A stretch of DNA of 64,000 nt from Abelmoschus esculentus (Eukaryota; Streptophyta; Magnoliopsida; Malvales; Malvaceae), in the NCBI GenBank assembly GCA_035048815.1, contig JAUCBN010000017.1, forward strand, positions 9,544,936 to 9,608,935. Direction: 5' to 3'. The position numbers were made by a program, and so were the translations under genes. The notes below the pieces were generated by a model. The model did no database searches, was not told where the DNA came from, and saw only the letters and a list, made by a program, of their open reading frames with translations. How positions within the stretch are numbered: position 1 is the stretch's first letter; every line of letters begins with the position of its first letter. Positions 1 to 14,640 of the stretch are shown piece after piece.

Positions 1-3000
1 TTACTTGGTTAATATTCGAACAGAATCTCTATAATGCACATTTAGACATGCACGTTTTAATCGCATCAAGAAGACAACCAAATTTTATTAAAATCAAATT
101 TTATGATTTCAAATATTTAATTATGGGATTTTGAACACAATTTAATAGATTAATCTCAAATTTTAAGGTTTTTACTGCGTTAAAATTCGAACGGATTCTC
201 TATAGAGCACGTTTAGACATACTCGTATTAATCGCATTAAAACGACAAGCAAATGTTATTAAATTAAATTTTATGAGTTCCAATAGTTAATTATAGGCTT
301 GTGATCAAAATTATACAGATTAATCTCAATTTTTCATCTTTTTACTCAGTTAAAATTCGAACAGAATCTCTATAATGCACATTTAGACATGCACGTTTTA
401 ATCGCAAAACGACAACCAAATTTTATTAAAATCAAATTTTATGATTTCAAAAATTTAATTATGGGGTTTTGAACACAATTTAATAGATTAATCTCAAATT
501 TTAAGGTTTTTACTCGGTTAAAATTCGAACGGATTCTCTATAGAGCATATTTAGACATGCTCGTATTAATCGCACCAAAACGACAACCAAATTTTATTAA
601 CTTAATTTTTATGAGTTCAAATAGTTAATTATATGCTTTTGAACAAAATTATACAGATTAATCTCAAATTTTCATCTTTTTACTCGGTTAAAATTTGAAC
701 GGAATCTCTATAAAGCCCATTTAGACATTCACGTTTTAATAGCATCAAAACGACAATCAAATTTTATTAAAATCTAATTTTAAGATTTCAAATATTTAAT
801 TATTAGCTTTTGAACAAAATTATACAGATTAATCTAAAATTTTCAGAATTTTACTCGGTTATAATTAGAATGGAATCTCTATAAAGCCCATTTAGACATG
901 CACGTTTTAATCCCAACAAAACGACAACCAAGTGTTATAAAATCAAATTTTATAAGTTTAAATATTTAATTATGGGCTTTTGAACAAAATTATTCAGATT
1001 AATATCAAATTTTAAGGTTTTTACTCGGTTAAAATTCGAACGGATTCTCTATCGAGCATGTTTAGACATGATCGTATTAATCGCATTAAAACGACAACCA
1101 AATGTTATTAAATTAAATTTTATGAGTTCAAATAGTTAATTATAGGCTTTTGATCAAAATTATACAGATTAATCTCAATTTTTCTGCTTTTTACTCGGTT
1201 AAAATTCGAACAGAATCTCTATAAAGCACATTTAGACATGCACGTTTTAATCGCATCAAAACGATTACCAAATTTTATTAAAACCAAATTTTATGATTTC
1301 AAATATATAATTATGGGGTTTTGAAGACAATTTAATAGATTAATCTCAAATTTTAAGGCTTTTACTCTGTTAAAATTTGAACGGATTCTCTATAGAGCAC
1401 ATTTAGACATGCTCCTATTAATTGCATCAAAACGACAACCAAATGTTCTTAAATTAAATTTTATGAGTTCCAATAGTTAATTATAGGCTTGTGATCAAAA
1501 TTATACAGATTAATCTCAATTTTTCAACTTTTTACTCGGTTAAAATTCGAACGGAATCTCTATAAAGCCCATTTAGACATTCACGTTTTAATCGCATCAA
1601 AACGACAACCAAATTTTATTAAAATCAAATTTTAAGATTTCAAATATTTAATTATTAGCTTTTGAACAAAATTATATAAATTAATATCAAATTTTCAGAA
1701 TTTTACTCGATTATAATTCGAAAGGAATCTCTATAAAGCCCATTTAGACATGCACGTTTTAATACCAACAAAACGACAACCAAGTGTTATTAAATCAAAT
1801 TTTATGAGTTTAAATATTTAATTATGGGCTTTTGAACAAAATTATACAGATTAATATCAAATTTTAAGGTTTTTACTCGGTTAAAATTCGAACGGATTCT
1901 CTATAGAGCACGTTTAGATATGCTCGTATTAATCGCATTAACACGACAAGCAAATGTTATTAAATTAAATTTTAAGAGTTCCAATAGTTAATTATAGGCT
2001 TTTGATCAAAATTATACAGATTAATCTCAATTTTTCAGCTTTTTACTTGGTTAATATTCGAACAGAATCTCTATAATGCACATTTAGACATGCACGTTTT
2101 AATCGCATCAAGAAGACAACCAAATTTTATTAAAATCAAATTTTATGATTTCAAATATTTAATTATGGGATTTTGAACACAATTTAATAGATTAATCTCA
2201 AATTTTAAGGTTTTTACTGCGTTAAAATTCGAACGGATTCTCTATAGAGCACGTTTAGACATACTAGTATTAATCGCATTAAAACGACAAGCAAATGTTA
2301 TTAAATTAAATTTTATGAGTTCCAATAGTTAATTATAGGCTTGTGATCAAAATTATACAGATTAATCTCAATTTTTCATCTTTTTACTCAGTTAAAATTC
2401 GAACAGAATCTCTATAATGCACATTTAGACATGCACGTTTTAATCGCAAAACGACAACCAAATTTTATTAAAATCAAATTTTATGATTTCAAAAATTTAA
2501 TTATGGGGTTTTGAACACAATTTAATAGATTAATCTCAAATTTTAAGGTTTTTACTCGGTTAAAATTCGAACGGATTCTCTATAGAGCATATTTAGACAT
2601 GCTCGTATTAATCGCACCAAAACGACAACCAAATTTTATTAACTTAATTTTTATGAGTTCAAATAGTTAATTATATGCTTTTGAACAAAATTATACAGAT
2701 TAATCTCAAATTTTCATCTTTTTACTCGGTTAAAATTTGAACGGAAACTCTATAAAGCCCATTTAGACATTCACGTTTTAATAGCATCAAAACGACAATC
2801 AAATTTTATTAAAATCTAATTTTAAGATTTCAAATATTTAATTATTAGCTTTTGAACAAAATTATACAGATTAATCTAAAATTTTCAGAATTTTACTCGG
2901 TTATAATTAGAATGGAATCTCTATAAAGCCCATTTAGACATGCACGTTTTAATCCCAACAAAACGACAACCAAGTGTTATAAAATCAAATTTTATAAGTT

Positions 3001-4084
3001 TAAGTATTTAATTATGGGCTTTTGAACAAAATTATTCAGATTAATATCAAATTTTAAGGTTTTTACTCGGTTAAAATTCGAACGGATTCTCTATCGAGCA
3101 TGTTTAGACATGATCGTATTAATCGCATTAAAACGACAACCAAATGTTATTAAATTAAATTTTATGAGTTCAAATAGTTAATTATAGGCTTTTGATCAAA
3201 ATTATACAGATTAATCTCAATTTTTCTGCTTTTTACTCGGTTAAAATTCGAGCAGAATCTCTATAAAGCACATTTAGACATGCACGTTTTAATCGCATCA
3301 AAACGATAACCAAATTTTATTAAAACCAAATTTTATGATTTCAAATATATAATTATGGGGTTTTGAAAACAATTTAATAGATTAATCTAAATTTTAAAGT
3401 TTTTACTCTATTAAAATTCGAACGGATTCTCTATAGAGCACATTTAGACATGCTCCTATTAATTGTATCAAAACGACAACCAAATGTTATTAAATTAAAT
3501 TTTATGAGTTCAAATAGTTAATTATAGGCTTTTGAACAAAATTATACAAATTAATCTCAAATTTTCAGCTTTTTACTCGGTTAAAATTCGAACGGAATCT
3601 CTATAAAGCCCATTTAGACATCCACGTTTTAATCGCATCAAAACGACAACCAAATTTTATTAAAATCAAATTTTAAGATTTCAAATATTTAATTATTAGC
3701 TTTTGAACAAAATTATACAGATTAATCTCAAATTTTCAGAATTTTACTCGATTATAATTAGAAAGGAATCTCTATAAAGCCCATTTAGACATGCACGTTT
3801 TAATCCCAACAAAACGACAACCAAGTGTTATTAAATCAAATTTTATGAGTTTAAATATTTAATTATGGGCTTTTGAACAAAATTATACAGATTAATATCA
3901 AATTTTAAGGTTTTTACTCGGTTAAAATTCGAACGGATTCTCTATAGAGCACGTTTAGACATGCTCGTACTAATCTCATTAAAACGACAAACAAATGTTA
4001 TTAAATTAAATTTTATGAGTTCCAATAGTTAATTATAGGCTTTTGATCAAAATTATACAGATTAATCTCAATTTTACAGCTTTT
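1..4084. repeat. 12-monomer higher-order repeat, two units of ~2042 bp
   Basis: The unusual start TTACTTGGTTAATATTCG at 1 recurs at 2043, 2042 bp downstream, or 12 monomers. Rare variants recur in register, such as ATCAAGAAGACAACC, TTTTACTGCGTTAAAA and the 3-bp-short TCGCAAAACGAC. Identity is near perfect for about the first 1.3 kb of each unit and then drops: 1341-2042 against 3383-4084 shows several differences per monomer. The array does not continue into a third clean unit after 4085. The left unit may extend beyond the window. Confidence 0.85.
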
Positions 4085-4929
4085 TACTCGGTTAAAATTC
4101 GAACAGAATCTCTATAATGCACATTTACACATGCACGTTTTAATTGCATCAAAACGATAACCAAATTTTATTAAAATCAAATTTTATGATTTCAAATATT
4201 TAATTATGGGGTTTTGAACACAATTTAATAGATTAATCTCAAATTTTAAGGTTTTTACTCTGTTAAAATTCGAACGGATTCTCTATAGAGCACATTTAGA
4301 CATGCTCGTATTAATCGCATCAAAACGACAACCAAATTTTGTTAACTTAAATTTTATGAGTTCAAATAGTTAATTATATGCTTTTGAACAAAATTATACA
4401 GATTAATCTCAAATTTTCATCTTTTTACTCGGTTAAAATTCGAACAGAATCTCTATAATGCATATTTAGACATGCACGTTTTAATCGCATCAAAACGACA
4501 ACCAAATTTTATTAAAATCAAATTTTATGATTTCAAATATTTAATTATGGGGTTTTGAACACAATTTAATAGATTAATGTCAAATTTTAATGTTTTTACT
4601 CTGTTAAAATTCGAACGGATTCTCTATAGAGCATATTTAGACATGCTCGTATTAATCGCATCAAAACGACAACCAAATTTTATTAAAATCAAATTTTATG
4701 ATTTCAAATATTTAATTATGGGGTTTTGAACACAATTTAATAGATTAATCTCAAATTTTAAGGTTTTTACTCCGTTAAAATTCGAACGGATTCTCTATAG
4801 AGCACGTTTAGACATGCTCGTATTAATCGCATTAAAACGACAAGCAAATGTTATTAAATTAAATTTTATGAGTTCCAATAGTTAATTATAGGCTTGTGAT
4901 CAAAATTATACAGATTAATCTCAATTTTT

Positions 4930-6895
4930 CAACTTTTTACTCAGTTAAAATTCGAACAGAATCTCTATAATGCATATTTAGACATGCACGTTTTAATCGC
5001 ATCAAAACGACAACCAAATTTTATTAAAATCAAATTTTATGATTTCAAATATTTAATTATGGGGTGTTGAACACAATTTAATAGATTAATCTCAAATTTT
5101 AAGGTTTTTACTCTGTTAAAATTCGAACGGATTCTCTAAAGAGCATATTTAGACATGCTCGTATTAATCGCATCAAAACGACAACCAAATTTTATTAACT
5201 TAATCTTTATGAGTTCAAATAGTTAATTATATGCTTTTGAACAAAATTATACAGATTAATCTCAAATTTTCATCTTTTTACTCGGTTAAAATTCGAACGG
5301 AATCTCTATAAAGCCTATTTAGACATTCACGTTTTAATAGCATCAAAACGACAATCAAATTTTATTAAAATCTAATTTTAAGATTTCAAATATTTAATTA
5401 TTAGCTTTTGAACAAAATTATACAGATTAATCTAAAATTTTCAGAATTTTACTCGGTTATAATTAGAATGGAATCTCTATAAAGCCCATTTAGACATGCA
5501 CGTTTTAATCCCAACAAAACGACAACCAAGTGTTATAAAATCAAATTTTATGAGTTTAAATATTTAATTATGGGCTTTTGAACAAAATTATTCAGATTAA
5601 TATCAAATTTTAAGGTTTTTACTCGGTTAAAATTCGAACGGATTCTCTATAGAGCATGTTTAGACATGATCGTATTAATCGCATTAAAACGACAACCAAA
5701 TGTTATTAAATTAAATTTTATGAGTTCAAATAGTTAATTATAGGCTTTTGATCAAAATTATACAGATTAATCTCAATTTTTCTGCTTTTTACTCGGTTAA
5801 AATTCGAACAGAATCTCTATAATGCATATTTAGACATGCACGTTTTAATCCCATCAAAACGACAACCAAATTTTATTAAAATCAAATTTTATGATTTCAA
5901 ATATTTAATTATGGGGTGTTGAACACAATTTAATAGATTAATCTCAAATTTTAAGGTTTTTACTCTATTAAAATTCGAACGGATTCTCTATAGAGCATAT
6001 TTAGACATGCTCGTATTAATCGCATCAAAACGACAACCAAATTTTATTAACTTAATCTTTATGAGTTCAAATAGTTAATTATATGCTTTTGAACAAAATT
6101 ATACAGATTAATCTCAAATTTTCATCTTTTTACTCGGTTAAAATTCGAACGGAATCTCTATAAAGCCTATTTAGACATTCACGTTTTAATAGCATCAAAA
6201 CGACAATCAAATTTTATTAAAATCTAATTTAAAGATTTCAAATATTTAATTATTAGCTTTTGAACAAAATTATACAGATTAATCTCAAATTTTCAGAATT
6301 TTACTCGGTTATAATTAGAATGGAATCTCTATAAAGCCCATTTAGACATGCACGTTTTAATCCCAACAAAACGACAACCAAATGTTATAAAATCAAATTT
6401 TATGAGTCTAAATATTTAATTATGGGCTTTTGAACAAAATTATTCAGATTAATATCAAATTTTAAGGTTTTTACTCGGTTAAAATTCGAACGGATTCTCT
6501 ATAGAGCATGTTTAGACATGATCGTATTAATCGCATTAAAACGACAACCAAATGTTATTAAATTAAATTTTATGAGTTCAAATAGTTAATTATAGGCTTT
6601 TGATCAAAATTATACAGATTAATCTCAATTTTTCTGCTTTTTACTCGGTTAAAATTCGAACAGAATCTCTATAATGCATATTTAGACATGCACGTTTTAA
6701 TCGCATCAAAACGACAACCAAATTTTATTAAAATCAAATTTTATGATTTCAAATATTTAATTATGGGGTGTTGAACACAATTTAATAGATTAATCTCAAA
6801 TTTTAAGATTTTTACTCTGTTAAAATTCGAACGGATTCTCTATAGAGCATATTTAGACATGCTCGTATTAATCGCATCAAAACGACAACCAAATT
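4930..6895. repeat. 5-monomer higher-order repeat, 852-bp period
   Basis: The variant ATGGGGTGTTGAACACAA starts its GGGG at 5061, 5913 and 6765, exactly 852 bp apart. Neighbouring variants recur in step, for example CTTAATCTTTATGAG, AATTAGAATGGAATCTC and the TTTCTGCTTTTTACTCGG monomer. The third unit is broken at about 6895, where the sequence switches to an A-type 3' half. Boundaries are approximate. Confidence 0.8.
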
Positions 6896-8276
6896 TTACT
6901 AAAATCAAATTTTATGATTTCAAATATTTAATTATTAGCTTTTGAACAAAATTATACTGATTACTCTCAAATTTTCAGCTTTTTACTCGGTTAAAATTCG
7001 AATGGAATCTCTATAATGCCCATTTAGACATTCACGTTTTAATCGCATCAAAACGACAACCAAATTTTATTAAAATCAAATTTTAAGATTTCAAGTATTT
7101 AATTATTAGCTTTTGAACAAAATTATACAGATTAATCTCAAATTTTCAGAATTTTACTCGATTGTTATTAGAAAGGAATCTCTATAAAGCCCATTTAGAC
7201 ATGCACGTTTTAATCCCAACAAAACGACAACCAAGTGTTATTAAATCCAATTTTATGAGTTTAAATATTTAATTATGGGCTTTTGAACAAAATTGTACAG
7301 ATTAATATCAAATTTTAAGGTTTTTACTCGGTTAAAATTCGAATGGATTCTCTATAGAGCACGTTTAGACATGCTCGTATTAATAGCATTAAAACGACAA
7401 GCAAATGTTATTAAATTAAATTTTATGAGTTCCAATAGTTAATTATAGGCTTGTGATCAAAATTATACAGATTAATCTCAATTTTTCAGCTTTTTACTCG
7501 GTTAAAATTCAAACAGAATCTCTATAATGCACATTTAGACATGCACGTTTTAATCGCATCAAAACGACAACCAAATTTTATTAAAATCAAATTTTATGAT
7601 TTCAAATATTTAATTATGGGGTTTTGAACACAATTTAATAGATTAATCTCAAATTTTAAGGTTTTTACTCTGTTAAAATTCGAACGGATTCTCTATAGAG
7701 CATATTTAGACATGGTCGTATTAATCGCATCAAAACGACAACCAAATTTTATTAACTTAATTTTTATGAGTTCAAATAGTTAATTATATGCTTTTGAACA
7801 AAATTATACAGATTAATCTCAAATTTTCATCTTTTTACTCGGTTAAAATTCGAACGAAATCTCTATAAAGCCCATTTAGACATTCACGTTTTAATCGCAT
7901 CAAAACGACAACCAAATTTTATTAAAATCTAATTTTAAGATTTCAAATATTTAATTATTAGCTTTTGAACAAAATTATACAGATTAATCTCAAATTTTCA
8001 GAATTTTACTCGATTATAATTAGAAAGGAATCTCTATAAAGCCCATTTAGACATACACGTTTTAATCCCAACAAAACGACAACCAAGTGTTATTAAATCA
8101 AATTTTATGAGTTTAAATATTTAATTATGGGCTTTTGAACAAAATTATACAGATTAATATCAAATTTTAAGGTGTTTACTCGGTTAAAATTCGAACAGAT
8201 TCTCTATAGAGCACATTTAGACATGCTCGTATTAATCGCATCAAAACGACAACTAAATGTTATTAAATTAAATTTT
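6896..8276. repeat. Satellite monomers between HOR domains
   Basis: About eight monomers of types A, C and B, without a repeat unit that I could align to the adjacent 852-bp array. They resemble the 3.4-5 kb monomers most. Nothing other than satellite is present. Confidence 0.7.
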
Positions 8277-10189
8277 GATGAGTTCACATAGTTAATTATA
8301 GGCTTCGAAACAATATTATACAGATTAATCTAAAATTTTCAGCTTTTTACTCGGTTAAAATTCGAACGGAATCTCTATAAAGCCCCATTAGACATGTCAA
8401 TTTTAGTCGCATCAAAACGAAAACCAAATTTTATTGAAATCAAATTTTATGATTTCAAATATTTAATTATTAGCTTTTGAACAAAATTATTCAGATTAAT
8501 CTGAAATTTTCAGAATTTTACTCGGTTAAAATTTGAACGGAATCTCTATAAAGCCCATTTAGACATGCTCGTTTTAATCGCATCAAAACGACAACCAAAT
8601 TTTACTAAAATCAAATTTTATGATTTCAAATATTTAATTATTAGCTTTTGAACAAAATTATACAGATTAATCTGAAATTTTCAGAATTTTACTCGGTTAA
8701 AATTAGAACGGAAATATAAAGCCCATTTAGACATGCCCATTTTAATCGCATCAAAACGACAACCAAATTTTAGTAAAATCAAATTTTATGATTTCAAATA
8801 ATTAATTATTAGCTTTTTTACAAAACTATACAGATTAATCTGAAATTTTCAGAATTTTACTCGGTTAAAATTAGAACAGAATCTTTATAAACACCATTTA
8901 GACATGCACGTTTTAATCCCAACAAAACGACAACCAAATGTTATTAAATCAAATTTTATGAGTTTAAATATTTAATTATGGGCTTTTGAACAAAATTATA
9001 CAGATGAATCTCAAATTTTGAGGTTTTTACTCGGTTAAAATTCGAACGGATTCTCTATACAGCACATTTAGACATGCTCGTATTAATCGCATCAAAACGA
9101 CAACCAAATATTATTAAATTAAATTTTATGAGTTCAAATAGTTAATTATAGGCTTTTGAACAAAATTATACAGATTAATCTCAAATTTTTAGCTTTTTAC
9201 TCGGTTAAAATTCGAACGGAATCTCTATAAAGCCCATTTAGACATGCACGTTTTAATCGCATCAGAACGACAACAAAATTTTATTAAAATCAACTTTTAT
9301 GATTTCAAATATTTAATTATTAGCTTTTGAACAAAATTATACAGATTAATCTAAAATTTTCAAAATTTTACTCGGTTAAAATTAGAACGGAATCTCTATA
9401 AAGCCCATTTAGACATGCACGTTTTAATCCCAACAAAACGAAAACCAAATGTTATTAAATCAAATTTTATGAGTTTAAATATTTAATTATGGGCTTTTGA
9501 ATAAAATTATACAAATTAATCTCAAATTTTAAGGTTTTTATTCGGTTAAAATTTGAACGGATTCTCTATAGAGCATATTTAGATATGCTCGTATTAATCG
9601 CATCAAAACGATAACAGAATGTTATTAAATTAAATTTTATGAGTTCAAATTATTAATTATAGGTTTTTTAACAAAATTATATAGATTAATATCAAATTTT
9701 TAGCTTTTTACTCGGTTAAAATTCGAACAGATTCTCTATAGAGCACATTTAGACATTCTCATATTAATCGCACCAAAACGACAACCAAATGTTATTAAAT
9801 TAAATTTTGATGAGTTCAAATAGTTAATTATAGGCTTTTGAACAATATTATACAGATTAATCTCAAATTTTCAGCTTTTTACTCGGTTAAAATTCGAACA
9901 GAATCTCTATAAAGCCCCTTTAGACATGCCCATTTTAATCGCATCAAAACGACAAACAAATTTTGTTAAAATCAAATTTTATGATTTCAAATATTTAATT
10001 ATTAGCTTTTGAAGAAAATTATAAAGATTAATCTGAAATTTTCAGAATTTTACTCGGTTAAAATTAGAACGGAATCTCTATAAAGCCCATTTAGACATGC
10101 ACGTTTTAATCACAACAATACGACAACCAAATATTATTAAATCAGATTTTATGAGTTTAAATATTTAATTATGGGCTTTTGAACAAAAT

Positions 10190-13100
10190 TATACAGATGA
10201 ATCTCAAATTTTAAGGTTTTTACTCGGTTAAAATTCGAACGGATTCTCTATAGAGCACATTTAAACATGCTCGTATTAATCGCATCAAAACGACAACCAA
10301 ATGTTATTAAATTAAATTTTGATGAGTTCATATAGTTAATTATAGGCTTCAGAACAATATTATACAGATTAATCTAAAATTTTCAGCTTTTTACTCGGTT
10401 AAAATTCGAACGGAATCTCTATAAAGCCCCATTAGACATGTCAATTTTAGTCGCATCAAAACGACAACCAAATTTTATTGAAATCAAATTTTATAATTTC
10501 AAATATTTAATTATTAGCTTTTGAACAAAATTATACAGATTAATCGAAAATCTTCAGAATTTTACCCGGTTAAAATTAGAACGAAATCTCTATAAAGCCC
10601 ATTTAGACATGCACGTTTTAATCCCAACAAAACGACAACCAAATGTTATTAAATCAAATTTTATGAGTTTAAATATTTAATTATGGGCTTTTGAACAAAA
10701 TTATACAGATGAATCTCAAATTTTAAGGTTTTTACTCGGTTAAAATTCGAACGGATTCTCTATAGAGCACATTTAAACATGCTCGTATTAATCGCATCAA
10801 AACGACAACCAAATGTTATTAAATTAAATTTTGATGAGTTCATATAGTTAATTATAGGTTCAGAACAATATTATACAGATTAATCTAAAATTTTCAGCTC
10901 TTTACTCGGTTAAAATTCGAACGGAATCTCTATAAAGCCCCATTAGACATGTCAATTTTAGTCGCATCAAAACGACAACCAAATTTTATTGAAATCAAAT
11001 TTTATAATTTCAAATATTTAATTATTACCTTTTGAACAAAATTATTCAGAATAATCTGAAATTTTCAAAATTTTACTCGGTTAAAATTTGAACGGAATCT
11101 CTATAAAGCCCATTTAGACATGCTCGTTTTAATCGCATCAAAACGACAATCCAATTTTAATAAAATCAAATTTTATGATTTCAAATATTTAATTATTAGC
11201 TTTTGAACAAAATCATACAGATTAATCTGAAATTTTCAGAATTTTACTCGGTTAAAATTAGAACGAAAATATAAAGCCCATTTACACATGCCCATTTTAA
11301 TCGCATCAAAACGAAAACCAAATTTTAGTAAAATCAAATTTTATGATTTCAAATAATTAATTATTAGCTTTTTTACAAAATTATTCAGATTAATCTGAAA
11401 GTTTCAGAATTTTACTCGGTTAAAATTAGAACAGAATCTTTATAAACACCATTTAGACATGCACGTTTTAATCCCAACAAAACGACAACCAAATGTTATT
11501 AAATCAAATTTTATGATTTCAAATATTTAATTATTAGCTTTTGAACAAAATTATACAGATTAATCTGAAATTTTCAGAATTTTACTCTGTTAAAATTAGA
11601 ACGAAAATATAAAGCCCATTTAGACATGCCCATTTTAATCGCGTCAAAACGACAACCAAATTTTAGTAAAATCAAATTTTATGATTTCAAATAATTAATT
11701 ATTAGCTTTTTTACAAAATCATACAGATTAATCTAAAATTTTCAGAATTTTACTCGGTTAAAATTAGAACAGAATCTTTATAAACACCATTTAGACATGC
11801 AGGTTTTAATCCCAACAAAACGACAACCAAATGTTATTAAATCAAATTTTATGAGTTTAAATATTTAATTATGGGCTTTTGAACAAAATTATACAGATGA
11901 ATCTCAAATTTTAAGGTTTTTACTCGGTTAAAATTCGAACGGATTCTCTATAGAGCACATTTAGACATGCTCGTATTAATCGCATCAAAACGACAACCAA
12001 ATGTTCTTAAATTAAATTTTGATGAGTTCACATAGTTAATTATAGGCTTCAGAACAATATTATACAGATTAATCTAAAATTTTCATCTTTTTACTCGGTT
12101 AAAATTCGAACGGAATCTCTATAAAGCCCCATTAGACATGTCAATTTTAGTCGCATCAAAACGACAACCAAATTTTATTGAAATCAAATTTTATAATTTC
12201 AAATATTTAATTATTAGCTTTTGAACAAAATTATACAGATTAATCGAAAATCTTCAGAATTTTACCCGGTTAAAATTAGAACGGAATCTCTATAAAGCCC
12301 ATTTAGACATGCACGTTTTAATCCCAACAAAACGACAACCAAATGTTATTAAATCAAATTTTATGAGTTTAAATATTTAATTATGGGCTTTTGAACAAAA
12401 TTATACAGATGAATCTCAAATTTTAAGGTTTTTACTCGGTTAAAATTCGAACGGATTCTCTATAGAGCACATTTAAACATGCTCGTATTAATCGCATCAA
12501 AACGACAACCAAATGTTATTAAATTAAATTTTGATGAGTTCATATAGTTAATTATAGGCTTCAGAACAATATTATACAGATTAATCTAAAATTTTCAGCT
12601 TTTTACTCGGTTAAAATTCGAACGGAATCTCTATAAAGCCCCATTAGACATGTCAATTTTAGTCGCATCAAAACGACAACCAAATTTTATTGAAATCAAA
12701 TTTTATAATTTCAAATATTTAATTATTAGCTTTTGAACAAAATTATTCAGATTAATCTGAAATTTTCAGAATTTTACTCGGTTAAAATTTGAACGGAATC
12801 TCTATAAAGCCCATTTAGACATGCTCGTTTTAATCGCATCAAAACGACAATCCAATTTTATTAAAATCAAATTTTATGATTTCAAATATTTAATTATTAG
12901 CTTTTGAACAAAATCATACAGATTAATCTGAAATTTTCAGAATTTTACTCGGTTAAAATTAGAACGAAAATATAAAGCCCATTTACACATGCCCATTTTA
13001 ATCGCATCAAAACTACAACCAAATTTTAGTAAAATCAAATTTTATGATTTCAAATAATTAATTATTAGCTTTTTTACAAAATTATTCAGATTAATCTGAA

Positions 13101-14613
13101 AGTTTCAGAATTTTACTCGGTTAAAATTAGAACAGAATCTTTATAAACACCATTTAGACATGCACGTTTTAATCCCAACAAAACGACAACCAAATGTTAT
13201 TAAATCAAATTTTATGATTTCAAATATTTAATTATTAGCTTTTGAACAAAATTATACAGATTAATCTGAAATTTTCAGAATTTTACTCGGTTAAAATTAG
13301 AACGGAAATATAAAGCCCATTTAGACATGCCCATTTTAATCGCGTCAAAACGACAACCAAATTTTAGTAAAATCAAATTTTATGATTTCAAATAATTAAT
13401 TATTAGCTTTTTTACAAAATCATACAGATTAATCTAAAATTTTCAGAATTTTACTCGGTTAAAATTAGAACAGAATCTTTATAAACACCATTTAGACATG
13501 CACGTTTTAATTCCAACAAAACGACAACCAAATGTTATTAAATCAAATTTTATGAGTTTAAATATTTAATTATGGGCTTTTGAACAAAATTATACAGATT
13601 AATCTCAAATTTTAAGGTTTTTACTCGGTTAAAATTCGAACGGATTCTCTATAGAGCACATTTAGACATGCTCGTATTAATCGCATCAAAACGACAACCA
13701 AATGTTCTTAAATTAAATTTTGATGAGTTCACATAGTTAATTATAGGCTTCAGAACAATATTATACAGATTAATCTAAAATTTTCAGCTTTTTACTCGGT
13801 TAAAATTCGAACGGAATCTCTATAAAGCCCCATTAGACATGTCAATTTTAGTCGCATCAAAACGACAACCAAATTTTATTGAAATCAAATTTTATAATTT
13901 CAAATATTTAATTATTAGCTTTTGAACAAAATTATACAGATTAATCGAAAATCTTCAGAATTTTACCCGGTTAAAATTAGAACGGAATCTCTATAAAGCC
14001 CATTTAGACATGCACGTTTTAATCCCAACAAAACGACAACCAAATGTTATTAAATCAAATTTTATGAGTTTAAATATTTAATTATGGGCTTTTGAACAAA
14101 ATTATACAGATGAATCTCAAATTTTAAGGTTTTTACTCGGTTAAAATTCGAACGGATTCTCTATAGAGCACATTTAAACATGCTCGTATTAATCGCATCA
14201 AAACGACAACCAAATGTTATTAAATTAAATTTTGATGAGTTCATATAGTTAATTATAGGCTTCAGAACAATATTATACAGATTAATCTAAAATTTTCAGC
14301 TTTTTACTCGGTTAAAATTCGAACGGAATCTCTATAAAGCCCCATTAGACATGTCAATTTTAGTCGCATCAAAACGACAACCAAATTTTATTGAAATCAA
14401 ATTTTATAATTTCAAATATTTAATTATTAGCTTTTGAACAAAATTATTCAGATTAATCTGAAATTTTCAGAATTTTACTCGGTTAAAATTTGAACGGAAT
14501 CTCTATAAAGCCCATTTAGACATGCTCGTTTTAATCGCATCAAAACGACAATCCAATTTTATTAAAATCAAATTTTATGATTTCAAATATTTAATTATTA
14601 GCTTTTGAACAAA
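10190..14613. repeat. 10-monomer HOR (~1700 bp), about 2.6 units
   Basis: The variant TAATCGAAAATCTTCAG followed by TTTTACCCGGTTAAAA occurs at 10541, 12241 and 13942, 1700-1701 bp apart. The variant CACATTTAAACATGCTCG recurs in the same register. Each unit is one 512-bp plus one 1188-bp interval of the GATGAG marker (3+7 monomers). The third unit is cut short at 14613 by an abrupt junction. Confidence 0.85.
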
Positions 14614-14640
14614 ATTAAATTTTGATGAGTTCATATAGTT
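14600..14640. other. Rearrangement junction inside the satellite
   Basis: An A-type monomer reads GCTTTTGAACAAAATTA and then jumps back into a B-type segment (AATTTTGATGAGTTCATATAG) instead of continuing ATACAGATTAATC. The distance between successive TTACTCGG motifs is about 219 bp instead of 170, so about 49 bp is repeated. The short AAAATTA/ATTAAATT overlap suggests microhomology-mediated or unequal exchange. Confidence 0.8.
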
